The position numbers and the translations under genes are program-made. From assembly GCA_003131315.1 (NCBI GenBank), contig PKUV01000120.1, positions 33,721-97,720 on the forward strand: DNA of 64,000 nt, written 5' to 3'. Every line of letters begins with the position of its first letter. Position 1 is the stretch's first letter. The DNA is from Acidobacteriaceae bacterium (GTDB lineage Bacteria; Acidobacteriota; Terriglobia; Terriglobales; Acidobacteriaceae). The notes beneath the pieces are model-generated. The model had not been told where the DNA came from. It searched no databases and saw only the letters and a program-made list of their open reading frames with translations. Positions 43,943 to 52,920 of this stretch are shown piece after piece.

Positions 43943-46553
43943 GATCCGGCGAACCGTCCCATTGCTGTTCAAACACGTTCAGGAATCCAGACTCGCTATA
44001 CATCCGATGTTGCACATCGCCTTCGAGCGCGGAACCGGCCGGCTTCCAGTCACGTCCTCTGGCGTTGCGTGCAGTGTCTAGCATTACCGACGCCCTCCCA
44101 AGGTCCCGTTGCTTCCAGGCGATGTAGCTGCGTAGAAACCATACGTTTACTGCGCGCGGATTCGCCTGACAGGCGCGGGCAAAGCGCTGTTCCGCATTCG
44201 CAAGGTCTCCCTGCGCCAGTGCCACCTGGCCGAGAAGAACCAGTGTTCCGGTCTCTTCCGAATTCAGGTGGAGAGCAGCATCCAATGCCTGTCGCGCAAG
44301 CTCCAGTTGGCTCCTCGAAGATGCGGAGGCGGCGAGAAGTTCTCCTTTCCGTTGAAAGGCGCGATGATTCTGCGGATTGATTCTAGCCAGCGCGTCGAGC
44401 TCCGCAATCGCCGATGGAATGTCGTTCAGTGCCGCCAGGCAATTCGCGAGATAGTAGTGCGAATCCTCATGGCCCGGATTCATCGCGAGTGCCTCGCGGA
44501 ATAATTGTGCAGCCTTCGCAAAGTCCCGCTCACGCTTCATGGCATCCATCGCCGCATGCTGCTTTTCCCAGAACTGTACGAGCCCTGCTCTGTCGAGTTG
44601 GACGCTTGGGTTGGCCCGAGCAAGGTTGGCAGGATGCGGAGTAAAAGACTTCGCCTCCGACTCGCCCTGGGTAATTTCCCAAATGTTATTGGCCGCAAGA
44701 TTTGTCCAGGTCTCCGCCCGCCCGCGCAGCCAGCGCACTTCCAGGCGATCGATCTTCGTTGTCGCGCCCAGCCCGATATGAACGCGGTGGCTGTCTTGCG
44801 ACAGGTAAGAAGAACTGCCCACCGTCCGGCGTATCGGGACCTTGCCCGTCCACGCGATCACGGTTGCACCGTCGCCGAGTCCCAATGGGGCTCCGGTTGG
44901 CGGAACCCGGCTGTGCAGCCTGAACTCGGCCCAATTGCCCTGCGGGATGTCGTTGCGCAACAGCCGCACACCTTCGCCTTGATCCACGATAGCCACATCC
45001 ATCGCACCGTCGTTGTTGAAGTCCGCGACGGCGAGCCCGCGGCTCACATGTGGCTCGGAGAAGGAGCGGTTCCACGGCGCCAGATCGTAGAAGAAACTGC
45101 CTTGGGCATTCCAGAACAAGAACGACGGCATGGGAGTCAGACGGCGTGGTACTGTTTCCTTTTGTTCGAAAGTGCTCCCGTTGGCGACCATGAGATCAGG
45201 CCAGCCATCGGAGTCGAAATCGACGAAGCTCGTGCCCCATCCGATCTTCTGCAACGAGGGTTGCCCGATGCCCATGTTGGCGGCCACGTCGGTGAAGTGC
45301 AACTCCGACGCGTTCGCCATTCCTTTCTGCTCAGAGAGCAGTGATTGATAGAGCGCGAACCCCTGCGCGATCCAGTGCGAAATAAAAAGATCGTCGTCGC
45401 CATCGCGGTCGAAATCCCCTGCGGCCAAGCCCATGGAGCCGCGGTACTCTTCGACCCATGCGCTTCTGCCGGCATCCACGAAGGTCCCGTGGCGGTTCAG
45501 GTACAGCTTGTTCTCCGAGATGTCATTGGCCACATAGAGATCGGGCCAGCCATCGCCATCGAAATCGTGCCAGAGAGCGCTCAGGCTCCGGCCTTCCGGA
45601 TTCGCGACTCCAAGTTCCTGAGCAACTTCCGTGAATGTGCCATTTCCATTATTGCGAAACAGCAGGTTGCGCTCCGGTTCGTAGGAGGCGGGATTTAGCG
45701 TATATGGGACTTCGAGTCCGAACTGCGTTGAGCTGGCGGACGCGTCACGCTCTCCCGGTTTGTACTTTACGTATCCACAGACGTAAAGGTCGAGATAGCC
45801 GTCCCGGTTGTAATCGCCCCACGAGGCGCCCGCCCAGAAGCCTTTTGGGGAAGGAAAGCTCTTGTCACGGACCAAGTGGCCGCGGTCGTTGCGAAACAGG
45901 ATGATGGTGTCGTAACCGGTGACGACCAAGTCCAGCCAGCCATCATTGTTGTAGTCGCCCCAGGCGGCGCCCATGCCGTGAATCCGGAGGTCGGGAAAAT
46001 CCTCGGCTTTCTCAAAACGGCCATCGCCCAAGTTGCGATAGAGCACAGACGGCGCGAGTTGCGAGGCAGGCACACCGAGCGGGCCCCCGCCACTCACTAC
46101 GAACAGGTCATCCAACCCATCATTGTCAAAGTCACCCCATGCCACGCCGGACCCCATGTCCTCCGGCAACTGGGAAGTGCGCGCACCTTCGAACTGCCGG
46201 AAGGACGCCAAGCCTGCGGCCTTCGTCACATCGGTGAATCGCGGCTCGGGCGCCCCCGGTGGAAGATTTCGTCCCGGATCGACCAACCGATCAACCGCGC
46301 GCGAACTCACCGTGTTCTTCACGGCCTGGAGCGGGACGGGTGTCGCTTGTGTGGCCGGTCCGCTCAGCGTACTGGTGATGTCTTTCGAAGCCTCTCCCGG
46401 GGTGTACTCCTCGGGCGCATTCTCCTTGCGAATCCGCCACGTAACCAGAGCCGCGATCAGCACCAGAACAACGAACGTGGAAGCCGTCCACGTGACACGG
46501 CGCAGTCGTTTTGATCCGGTTCGAGGGCGTTCGGCGGGAGCTGTTACCGGCAT
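43893..46553 (-). CDS. FG-GAP/ASPIC-UnbV protein with TPR tail
   Basis: An 886-residue exported or membrane-anchored protein. One helix (residues 24-43) is the anchor. Seven FG-GAP/VCBS-type blades with calcium motifs follow (DFDNDGLDDL, DYNNDGWLDL, DYNRDGYLDL, DFDGDGWPDL, DFDRDGDDDL, DFDSDGWPDL, DFNNDGAMDV), forming a beta-propeller. The ASPIC/UnbV domain comes next (GDGATVIAW, then VHIGLGATTKIDRLEVRWLRG). The final 230 residues are TPR-like repeats. Such proteins mediate protein or surface interactions; function is unproven. It overlaps the upstream multiheme gene by ten bases, so the two are co-expressed. Confidence 0.85.
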   Translation of the reverse strand: MPVTAPAERPRTGSKRLRRVTWTASTFVVLVLIAALVTWRIRKENAPEEYTPGEASKDITSTLSGPATQATPVPLQAVKNTVSSRAVDRLVDPGRNLPPGAPEPRFTDVTKAAGLASFRQFEGARTSQLPEDMGSGVAWGDFDNDGLDDLFVVSGGGPLGVPASQLAPSVLYRNLGDGRFEKAEDFPDLRIHGMGAAWGDYNNDGWLDLVVTGYDTIILFRNDRGHLVRDKSFPSPKGFWAGASWGDYNRDGYLDLYVCGYVKYKPGERDASASSTQFGLEVPYTLNPASYEPERNLLFRNNGNGTFTEVAQELGVANPEGRSLSALWHDFDGDGWPDLYVANDISENKLYLNRHGTFVDAGRSAWVEEYRGSMGLAAGDFDRDGDDDLFISHWIAQGFALYQSLLSEQKGMANASELHFTDVAANMGIGQPSLQKIGWGTSFVDFDSDGWPDLMVANGSTFEQKETVPRRLTPMPSFLFWNAQGSFFYDLAPWNRSFSEPHVSRGLAVADFNNDGAMDVAIVDQGEGVRLLRNDIPQGNWAEFRLHSRVPPTGAPLGLGDGATVIAWTGKVPIRRTVGSSSYLSQDSHRVHIGLGATTKIDRLEVRWLRGRAETWTNLAANNIWEITQGESEAKSFTPHPANLARANPSVQLDRAGLVQFWEKQHAAMDAMKRERDFAKAAQLFREALAMNPGHEDSHYYLANCLAALNDIPSAIAELDALARINPQNHRAFQRKGELLAASASSRSQLELARQALDAALHLNSEETGTLVLLGQVALAQGDLANAEQRFARACQANPRAVNVWFLRSYIAWKQRDLGRASVMLDTARNARGRDWKPAGSALEGDVQHRMYSESGFLNVFEQQWDGSPDPTRVFAPLDAYLRRLR

Positions 46554-48622
46554 GATGACTCAGCTCCGTTGCGTGCCACGCAAACAGTGGCGGTTGCACT
46601 GGCAATATCAACGGCTGGTGCAGTAAGGCCCGACTTCTCTCCCATCGTGTAGTTCAGCAGAAATTGGTCGATCTTGCGGTAGTGCAGCGTGGCCTCGATG
46701 CGTAGTATTCCGCTTGCGTGGCCGAGCGGCACCGAGAACTCGCGATCTCCGTTCGTGTTGGATGCAGGAGCGCGCGGACCACCGGACGGACACATCACGT
46801 TGTACTCGACGGTGTCGGAGTATCCCGGAAACAATGAGCGGCGATACCGTACCCCAACCATCTCCCACAAGTTGTGCCGGTCTATCAGATTGCCGTACTG
46901 GTCGACGGGTTCGGCCTTGAACAGAAACGTACCCGGCTCAAGGAAGTGACGTGCATCGCGTTGTCCCGAAGTGAAAACAATGTGACCGCCCTCATCTTCG
47001 ACCCGCAGCTCGATCCAACTCTGGATCATGTCGAGAGGGCCGGTCGGATAGTCGTGCCCAACTTTGTTCGAGGTCATGATCACACGCACGGGCACCGTCT
47101 GGCCGGGTGCAACAGTTGGCGGACTCTCAATGCGTATCTTCACCACCGGCCCCTCCGCCCATTTGTTGCGAATTTCCGGAATCTCGATATCGCCGTGCAA
47201 CCAACGCTCGGTCAATTCCACTTGCTTGTCCGCGCCATCCAGGTGCAGCAGCGCAGGCACGAAGTTGTTCGCCGCGAGAAAGCGGTGACTGCGGTGCTTG
47301 TGATCGTCGGGCGTACGGTTGTAGTCGGTGGAGTCTCCCGCGGCTGGATCGTTGGAATCCGTCAGGGGCATGTGACACTCGCGGCACTCGACGGTCGTGC
47401 GCGCGTCGCCCTTGTGGTTCCAGTGGCTGGCAGCCCAGTTGTCATATTGGTTCTGCAGTTGCACCCAGCCGACGCGGTTCACTTCCTGATCGATGAATTG
47501 TTTGTGGCAGGCTGCGCAATACTCGGGCTTCTTGTACATGCGCTTGCTCAAGCGGTTGTGCTGCGCAGGCCAGGCGCGGATCAGGAAATTGCGTGCCACC
47601 GCACCCACCGTGTGGTCCGGGCTCCATTGCCAGAGATATTCAGTGGGCTGCGACATGGTGTAATTCGCGTTGCCCTGGATGTCCGTCTTCTGAATGGAGT
47701 GACAGGCGAGACAGGAAATGCCTTCGTTGTAGCCCTGCAGCCCCGTGAGCTTCTCGACAAAGATGTTCTTGGTTCCCGAAAACAGCGAAATCGGATCGTG
47801 GCACCCGCCACAATAGCGCGTAGACTCCGGCCCATTCTGCTTGGCCATGACGTTCTGTATACCCTGGAAAATCGGGTCCATGGCGGCATAGCGGTGGGCA
47901 CTGGTTTTCCATTCGTCGTAGATCTCAGTGTGGCATCCACCTGCGCCACAAGTCTCCGAGCCCGCGAGCGACCGCGCATCGAACGCGCCGTTCGTGGCAG
48001 TGTGAGCCAAACTGGGCGCAAAGGGACGATCTTTGCCAAAGGCATAGCTGTAATTGGACGGAAACGTGTTCCGATATTTCGTTCCGGAGTAGCCCAGCGT
48101 GAGAGCGGCAGCGAGACCGACTCCCAGAACCGTCACACCTGCGCTGGCACCCAACCATCCTGGAGCGCCTCTGGAGGCCTCGACCCTTCTCCGCCGCCAC
48201 CACGCGATGAAGATGTGAGGAACGGTCGCAGCGACGGTCAGCAAGGTTGAGATCAGGTGTAAGTACCGCAGCCACGATGAGGTTTTGACGCCCAGCATTG
48301 CCTGCCAAGTCACCACCAGTCCCGAGATTAGACAGATGGCCAGTGCACCAATCCCGACGTAGCCAAGCAGCAACACGTCCGACAGCGCCTGGTCGGAGTA
48401 GTCATTCCAATGCCGAACCAAATACCACGCCAACGGAGCGATCGTTACTACTCCGGCGATCGTGTGCAGCAGCAGCCCCCATTCTGTTGCCGGACGAAAT
48501 AGGCCGAGCGTGATTGCGAGACCCGAGACCAGTTCGAACAGGAGAATTGCCCCTGTTGCTCTGGCTAGCAGGCTCGACCAACCAACTCGGACACGGTTGG
48601 CCAAAGCTTCAGGTGATTGCAT
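46544..48622 (-). CDS. Membrane cytochrome b / multiheme cytochrome c fusion
   Basis: A 692-residue protein. Residues 15-180 are a membrane domain of about five helices with histidines (LLHTIAGVVTIAPLAWYLVRHW, LRYLHLISTLLTVAATVPHIFIAWW), suggesting a cytochrome-b561-like quinone-side module. A periplasmic multiheme domain follows with CGAGGCH (CX4CH, unusual), CGGCH, CLACH, CAACH and CRECH: four canonical c-heme sites plus one extended. The C-terminal 250 residues are beta-rich. Similar fusions can move electrons from quinol to periplasmic acceptors. ATG 48622 has a GGAG upstream; GTG 48628 is an alternative. A Crp-like site lies 130 bp upstream. Confidence 0.7.
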   Translation of the reverse strand: MQSPEALANRVRVGWSSLLARATGAILLFELVSGLAITLGLFRPATEWGLLLHTIAGVVTIAPLAWYLVRHWNDYSDQALSDVLLLGYVGIGALAICLISGLVVTWQAMLGVKTSSWLRYLHLISTLLTVAATVPHIFIAWWRRRRVEASRGAPGWLGASAGVTVLGVGLAAALTLGYSGTKYRNTFPSNYSYAFGKDRPFAPSLAHTATNGAFDARSLAGSETCGAGGCHTEIYDEWKTSAHRYAAMDPIFQGIQNVMAKQNGPESTRYCGGCHDPISLFSGTKNIFVEKLTGLQGYNEGISCLACHSIQKTDIQGNANYTMSQPTEYLWQWSPDHTVGAVARNFLIRAWPAQHNRLSKRMYKKPEYCAACHKQFIDQEVNRVGWVQLQNQYDNWAASHWNHKGDARTTVECRECHMPLTDSNDPAAGDSTDYNRTPDDHKHRSHRFLAANNFVPALLHLDGADKQVELTERWLHGDIEIPEIRNKWAEGPVVKIRIESPPTVAPGQTVPVRVIMTSNKVGHDYPTGPLDMIQSWIELRVEDEGGHIVFTSGQRDARHFLEPGTFLFKAEPVDQYGNLIDRHNLWEMVGVRYRRSLFPGYSDTVEYNVMCPSGGPRAPASNTNGDREFSVPLGHASGILRIEATLHYRKIDQFLLNYTMGEKSGLTAPAVDIASATATVCVARNGAESSCR

Positions 48623-48926
48623 GTTCACGCTCCGCAGAATGGAGCAAAGCTACGGTCGCAAAATGCCCGCGACAATAGTCCTTTTGCTCTACCGTCATTT
48701 TTTGCGCTCGACAAAAGCATTCAAACTTACAAAGCGGAATCGCGAGTAGCAATGACCAAAGTCACAGCCGCAGACCAACGCAGTGGTAGACGCCAGAGGT
48801 GGCTGGGAACCAAAGCCTTTGGAATTGACTCGAGGAATCCGGTCGGAGGGAAGGTTCGCATCCTCCTGTGACATAAGTCATCGTCTCCATCCCATCGCCC
48901 GCCTAGGCTACCTCTAGGAGAGAACC
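48623..48926. promoter_or_regulatory. Divergent control region with two Crp-like operators
   Basis: The 300-bp gap holds AATGACCAAAGTCACA (48751-48766, facing the multiheme gene) and TGTGACATAAGTCATC (48867-48882), whose centre is 52 bp before the DUF438 gene start. No gene is apparent in the gap. The sites resemble those before ric and the regulator. Confidence 0.65.
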
Positions 48927-50180
48927 GTGAGTGAATTGATTGACAATCGGGTGCATCGTATTTCCGTTCTCAAGGAAATCATCCAGCACCTGCATGCGGG
49001 TGGGGCTCCAGAACTAGTCAAAGAACGTCTGCGCGATATCGTCGGTCACACGGACGCGACCGAAATCATGGCCATGGAGCAACAGCTCATGGCCGAGGGT
49101 ATGCCCGTCGAAGAAGTACGCGCAATGTGTGACCTGCATTCGCAGGTCACCCGCGATGTGCTGGTCCAACTCGATCCACCCCCGCCCATTCAACCTGGCC
49201 ATCCGCTGGACACCTTCCGTCGCGAAAATGCCGCGCTCAAACAGGTGATCGCGACCATGCGAGGGATCTTTGCCGAGATCGCCAACCTCGACGGGAATGC
49301 CGACGCAAAGGAAGTTGTTCTTCGCCTCCGCCAGTCGGCAAACGATCTCATGGACCTCGACAAACACTACCAGCGGAAAGAGCATGCGCTGTTTTCGTGT
49401 CTTGAGCGGCACGGAATCACCGGACCGTCCAAGGTGATGTGGTCGAAAGACGATGACGTCCGGAAGCTGCTCAAACAGATGAATCAAGCGGCGCATGACT
49501 GTGGTCCGACAGTTACAGAAGCCAGCCGGCTTCTCACCCAACACGCCGCGCCGGCACTGTCAGCTGTCGAAGAAATGATATTCAAAGAGGAAAACATCCT
49601 CTTTCCAATGTCTTTGCAGACGCTCACGGACAACGAGTGGGCCGAGATCTGGTCCGCTTCCCCGCAATATGGCTGGTGTCTGGTCGAACCCCGGACTGGG
49701 TATGATCCCCCGGCGACCGCAAGCGCAACGACCGGCGCCGTACCGCGGGACGGCACCATCATGATGCCCACCGGCCACGTCAGCGTCGAACAGTTGACCG
49801 CCGTGCTCTCCACCTTGCCGCTCGACCTGACGTTCGTCGATGCCGAAGATCGGGTCGCCTTCTTTAGCGAAGGCCCCGACCGTATCTTCGCACGCAGCAA
49901 AGCCATCATCGGCCGCAAGGTTCAGCACTGTCATCCGCCTCGGAGCGCCGAAACGGTCAACAATATCCTGGAGGATTTTCGTTCGGGTCGTCAGAATGTC
50001 GCCGAGTTCTGGATTAACTTCCAGGGCAAGTTCGTGCACATTCGTTATTTCGCAGTGCGCAACGCCGAAGGAGGATATTTGGGCACAGTGGAACTCACGC
50101 AGGACTTGGCACCGTTACGCCAACTCTCCGGGGAGAGACGTCTTCTCGCGTACGAATGCCGAGATGTCAACTCGGCCTAG
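48927..50180 (+). CDS. DUF438 / hemerythrin / PAS-domain protein
   Basis: A 417-residue cytoplasmic protein in three parts. Residues 1-75 are the DUF438 helical domain (LIDNRVHRISVLKEIIQHLHAG, ERLRDIVGHTDATEIM). Residues about 95-235 are hemerythrin-like (DLDKHYQRKEHALFSCLERHG, then KEENILFPM with HxxxE-type ligands). Residues about 290-400 are a PAS domain (LDLTFVDAEDRVAFFS, GRKVQHCHPPRS). The family is linked to NO and redox stress in other bacteria. A Crp-like site is 52 bp upstream. It is transcribed away from the multiheme/UnbV pair. Confidence 0.85.
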   Translation: MSELIDNRVHRISVLKEIIQHLHAGGAPELVKERLRDIVGHTDATEIMAMEQQLMAEGMPVEEVRAMCDLHSQVTRDVLVQLDPPPPIQPGHPLDTFRRENAALKQVIATMRGIFAEIANLDGNADAKEVVLRLRQSANDLMDLDKHYQRKEHALFSCLERHGITGPSKVMWSKDDDVRKLLKQMNQAAHDCGPTVTEASRLLTQHAAPALSAVEEMIFKEENILFPMSLQTLTDNEWAEIWSASPQYGWCLVEPRTGYDPPATASATTGAVPRDGTIMMPTGHVSVEQLTAVLSTLPLDLTFVDAEDRVAFFSEGPDRIFARSKAIIGRKVQHCHPPRSAETVNNILEDFRSGRQNVAEFWINFQGKFVHIRYFAVRNAEGGYLGTVELTQDLAPLRQLSGERRLLAYECRDVNSA

Positions 50181-50463
50181 GCCTTGCATGATCGGGTGAC
50201 CCGTCCACGGACACTGTTCACATGAGCAGCTCTGCATAGGAGTTCCAAGAGAGTATTGCGGCTCCGGCTCAGACCGCCAAAGAAGCCAGCAGCGGAGATC
50301 GTCACGCCCACAGACTATTGGCGAAGGAAGCCGCCGCGGCAGAATCCAAATAGTAGAAATTCAGAGCGGGCGGGAAAAAACGGGGATAGCCTGAACCAGA
50401 CCTTGAGGTGGCGAGTTCACGTGGTCGAGCCTATCGGGTCCCGCCTATCCTCCGACATCATCT
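50181..50463. other. Intergenic region with no recognised feature
   Basis: About 280 bp between two convergent genes (DUF438 and PepSY-like). Short open frames here lack protein character. No convincing terminator hairpin was found by eye. Confidence 0.4.
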
Positions 50464-50931
50464 CTATTCTTCATGGTCGAGCGGTTTACCGTCCGGCCCG
50501 ATCTGCACTTCCGACTTCTTGCCGTCCGTCAAAACTTGCGCCTCGTAGGCCACCAGCTTGTCACGCTTGGTGAGTGACTCGACCTTCGTAAGTTTTCCTT
50601 TGCCGGCTTTGTTCTGCAATCCCTGCCTTACAGCCGGGGATAAAGAGTCGATCGCGACTTGTTCTTCCACCTCGACGATCTCGCCGTCGGCATTCATCAG
50701 CACGTCTTTGCTGTGGCCCCTGACTAGTAGCTCAGCCTCGTAATAGACTTGGCCGTGCTCTTTCTCTTGAGAAAACCCGCGAATCGTCGCCCCTTCACTC
50801 TGTGCTGCGACGGTCTTCTCCACCGCCGCGGGCAGGTCGGAACGTTTTATGTTCTTCTCCCGCGCCTCGGCGCTCATTGAATACAGCGTGCACAAGGCGA
50901 CAACAAGACCGCAGCACTTTGAAACTCTCAT
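50464..50931 (-). CDS. Secreted PepSY-like protein
   Basis: A 155-residue exported protein with signal peptide (CCGLVVALCTLYSMSAEA). It carries two PepSY-like halves: LPAAVEKTVAAQSEGATIRGFSQEKEHGQVYYEAELLVRGHSKDVLMNADGEIVEVEE, then a second copy ending GKKSEVQIGPDGKPLDHEE. PepSY-like domains are thought to inhibit or scaffold partners in the periplasm. ATG 50931 has a CAGGAGAA ribosome site. It is isolated from its neighbours. Confidence 0.75.
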   Translation of the reverse strand: MRVSKCCGLVVALCTLYSMSAEAREKNIKRSDLPAAVEKTVAAQSEGATIRGFSQEKEHGQVYYEAELLVRGHSKDVLMNADGEIVEVEEQVAIDSLSPAVRQGLQNKAGKGKLTKVESLTKRDKLVAYEAQVLTDGKKSEVQIGPDGKPLDHEE

Positions 50932-51039
50932 GGGTTTTCTCCTGCACAAGCGGGACGACGCAATCTGAGCAGACTATACCTGCGCCTGCGCGAGCGAACA
51001 AGGAGATCATCGCATATGTTGGCTACTGGCTGAAAAGGG

Positions 51040-51416
51040 GGCGGCCGGCCGAAACCGCCCTGTCTTGCAGGCTAGAACGACTGTGAGAAGCGGGCCTCCA
51101 GGAATTCGCCCAGCTTCGCCATGGCACGGAATTGTGGGATCGAATCCAGTTCCTTGAACGCGGACGTAAACGCATTCGAGAGACTCCAGATCGTCCGCGG
51201 CCGGAATTCCTCGTACTTGGGTTCGAAGTAGAGGTCATGCACGTTGCGGGCTAGGTGTTTCGGGGCTTCGAGTTTGCCCTCAACGAATGCCTCGTAGATG
51301 ACCACCTTGGCGGTGACATCCGTCAGTTCGCTCCTCTGCCAAGTCTCCACTTGTTTTCGCATCGGCTCAAAGTTTCGCTGCATGCGGTCAACTCCAACCG
51401 AAATGCAGTCGATGAG
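51040..51416 (-). pseudogene. DUF932-family gene, C-terminal fragment, copy A
   Basis: The minus strand encodes the C-terminal part of a DUF932 (plasmid/phage-associated) protein: DCISVGVDRMQRNFEPMRKQV, ELTDVTAKVVIYEAFVEGKL, HDLYFEPKYEEFRPRTIWSL and AMAKLGEFLEARFSQSF, stop at 51072. An open frame continues upstream to 51701, but that sequence does not look like the family's N-terminus, and the repeat with copy B stops at 51416. The whole segment is duplicated at 63565-63943. Function of the family is unclear; it is common on mobile elements. Confidence 0.7.
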
Positions 51417-51654
51417 TGAGAACGCCTTCGAGTATTTTGCGAGCACGGGCGTAAACACTCCTGAGACAATGTGACAAAAGTGGAATCCGGCTCTGTCCGC
51501 GTTAACTCTCGCGACAAGCCTATCTCGACACAAGCGACCACTCGGCGAAGGCAAGTTCCGCATCCTGCCGTACGGAATCCTCTTGCACAAGATTTGCCAT
51601 GGTCCTGCCAATCGTGGACTCGCTGATTCTGCGATGGTGTCATAATGCTCCTCA

Positions 51655-52273
51655 ATGGATTCCGTACTGCCAGTCCCGGCAGCCGCTACGCTCCACCGCA
51701 TTCGTCAGATTCAAACAATCACGATCGCATGGATGAGCGTCGAGGCTGTTGTATCCCTCTCGGCAGCATGGATGGCTCGCAGCCCTGCGTTGCTGGCTTT
51801 CGGCGGTGACAGCGCCATCGAACTCTTCTCCGCGGTAGTTGTTTATTGGCGGTTTCGGCCAAAAGGGGCACGAGATGTGGACAGAACACTTGGCAGCCCG
51901 AATCACCGGAGCTCTTCTGTTCGCAGTGGCGGCCTACGTAGCGTTGATCGCTACCTTGGCGCTACTTGGACATCGTGAAGTGAGGCCAAGCTTTCTCGGC
52001 ATCGTTGTATTAATGGTGGCAGCGGTTGCGATGCCCCTGCTCGCACAGCAGAAGCGCCGGCTGTCCGCCTTGAGTGCCAGTGCAGCACTGAGAGCAGATG
52101 CTGCGGAGTCCGCCCTCTGTGGCTACTTGTCGATCATCGCACTCGCAAGCCTGGTTGCGAATGCCTTCTGGGGAATCACCTGGGCCGATCCTGTGGCTGC
52201 TCTGTGCCTGATACCGCTAGTTATGAGAGAGGGCTGGCAGGCTCTCAGAGGAAGGCCGTGCGACTGCCGCTGA
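51655..52273 (+). pseudogene. Cation diffusion facilitator-like transporter, frameshifted
   Basis: Two overlapping frames together encode a five- to six-helix membrane protein: the first frame gives TITIAWMSVEAVVSLSAAWMARSPALLAFGGDSAIELFSAVVVYW, the second AARITGALLFAVAAYVALIATLALLG up to ADPVAALCLIPLVMREGWQALRG. The GGDSAIEL and RADAAESALC pieces fit metal-binding aspartates of CDF exporters, and the total of about 200 residues is a short version of the family. The frame changes near 51865 at AAAAGGGG: one extra base. It could be a real mutation, a sequencing error or programmed slippage. Confidence 0.65.
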
Positions 52274-52404
52274 TAGTTCTAGGCGGAGCCCCTACTTGGC
52301 GAATGAGAGCAAGAGTATGCGGTCTGCCACTGTTTTCCACAGAGCGGACATCGCACGGGGTCTCGACCGCTCCCACTGCCGGATCACGAGCTGTTCACGC
52401 GTCC

Positions 52405-52611
52405 CTACGCACCTGCTCCTTTCGCCTTCTTCTGCACCAATTCGGCTTCGGCCTGTAACCAGTCGTCGAGTTCGTGTCCGTCTTGCCTTTCCCGTCGCTC
52501 GTACAGTTCGTAGGCGCGCAAACGGACTTGGGCCTGAAATTGGTCAGTTGTTGTTTGAGCGCTCTCAGTTGTGGTCCTGGCCTTGGCAGGCGGTGTGTGG
52601 GCACGTTTCAT
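52405..52611 (-). CDS. DUF2934-family small protein
   Basis: A 68-residue soluble protein containing the DUF2934 signature RLRAYELYERRERQDGHELDDWLQAEAEL, common in Acidobacteriota and some Proteobacteria. The N-terminus is rich in Thr/Ala and low in structure. Function is unknown. No operon is obvious. Confidence 0.8.
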   Translation of the reverse strand: MKRAHTPPAKARTTTESAQTTTDQFQAQVRLRAYELYERRERQDGHELDDWLQAEAELVQKKAKGAGA

Positions 52612-52652
52612 TGCATTCCTCCTCCACGCAACCGTTGTGCATCGAGTCTAGG

Positions 52653-52850
52653 CTAGTCGCTAGAGGGCTTCAACTTGGAAACAAGCATCACGTACCGAGC
52701 AGTGGCGAGCGTGAGATCGTCGGCAAGCCGACGATGGAGCTTGATGTCAGGCGGGTTAGAGTCTGGACGGTCAAGGTATTTTACTAGTGCCTCGAACGCT
52801 TGACGCATCTTGTACTCGGCGGCCCTAAGTTCTTCGTCAAATGTCGTCAT
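52653..52850 (-). CDS. Small helical hypothetical protein
   Basis: A 65-residue soluble protein, helical throughout (MTTFDEELRAAEYKMRQAFEALVKYLDRPDSN, then LHRRLADDLTLATARYVMLVSKLKP). No cysteines, signal or membrane helix. ATG 52850 is chosen for the protein-like composition. It follows the fur gene on the same strand with a 70-bp gap. Family not recognised. Confidence 0.45.
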   Translation of the reverse strand: MTTFDEELRAAEYKMRQAFEALVKYLDRPDSNPPDIKLHRRLADDLTLATARYVMLVSKLKPSSD

Positions 52851-52920
52851 CACCGCGAATTGTAGTATCCGCCCCGCGTTAAACACGTTCTCGTTTGATG
52901 GTCGCCTTCTAGATCGGGCC

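Noticed and set aside
50181-50463. Coding region between the DUF438 and PepSY-like genes
   Set aside because: Short frame starting at 50256 is Arg/Pro-rich and runs antisense into the PepSY-like gene, as expected of a shadow frame.
51470-51485. TGTGACAAAAGTGGAA as an eleventh Crp-type operator
   Set aside because: Only one half-site fits; it lies in a decayed DUF932 gene with no suitable downstream start.
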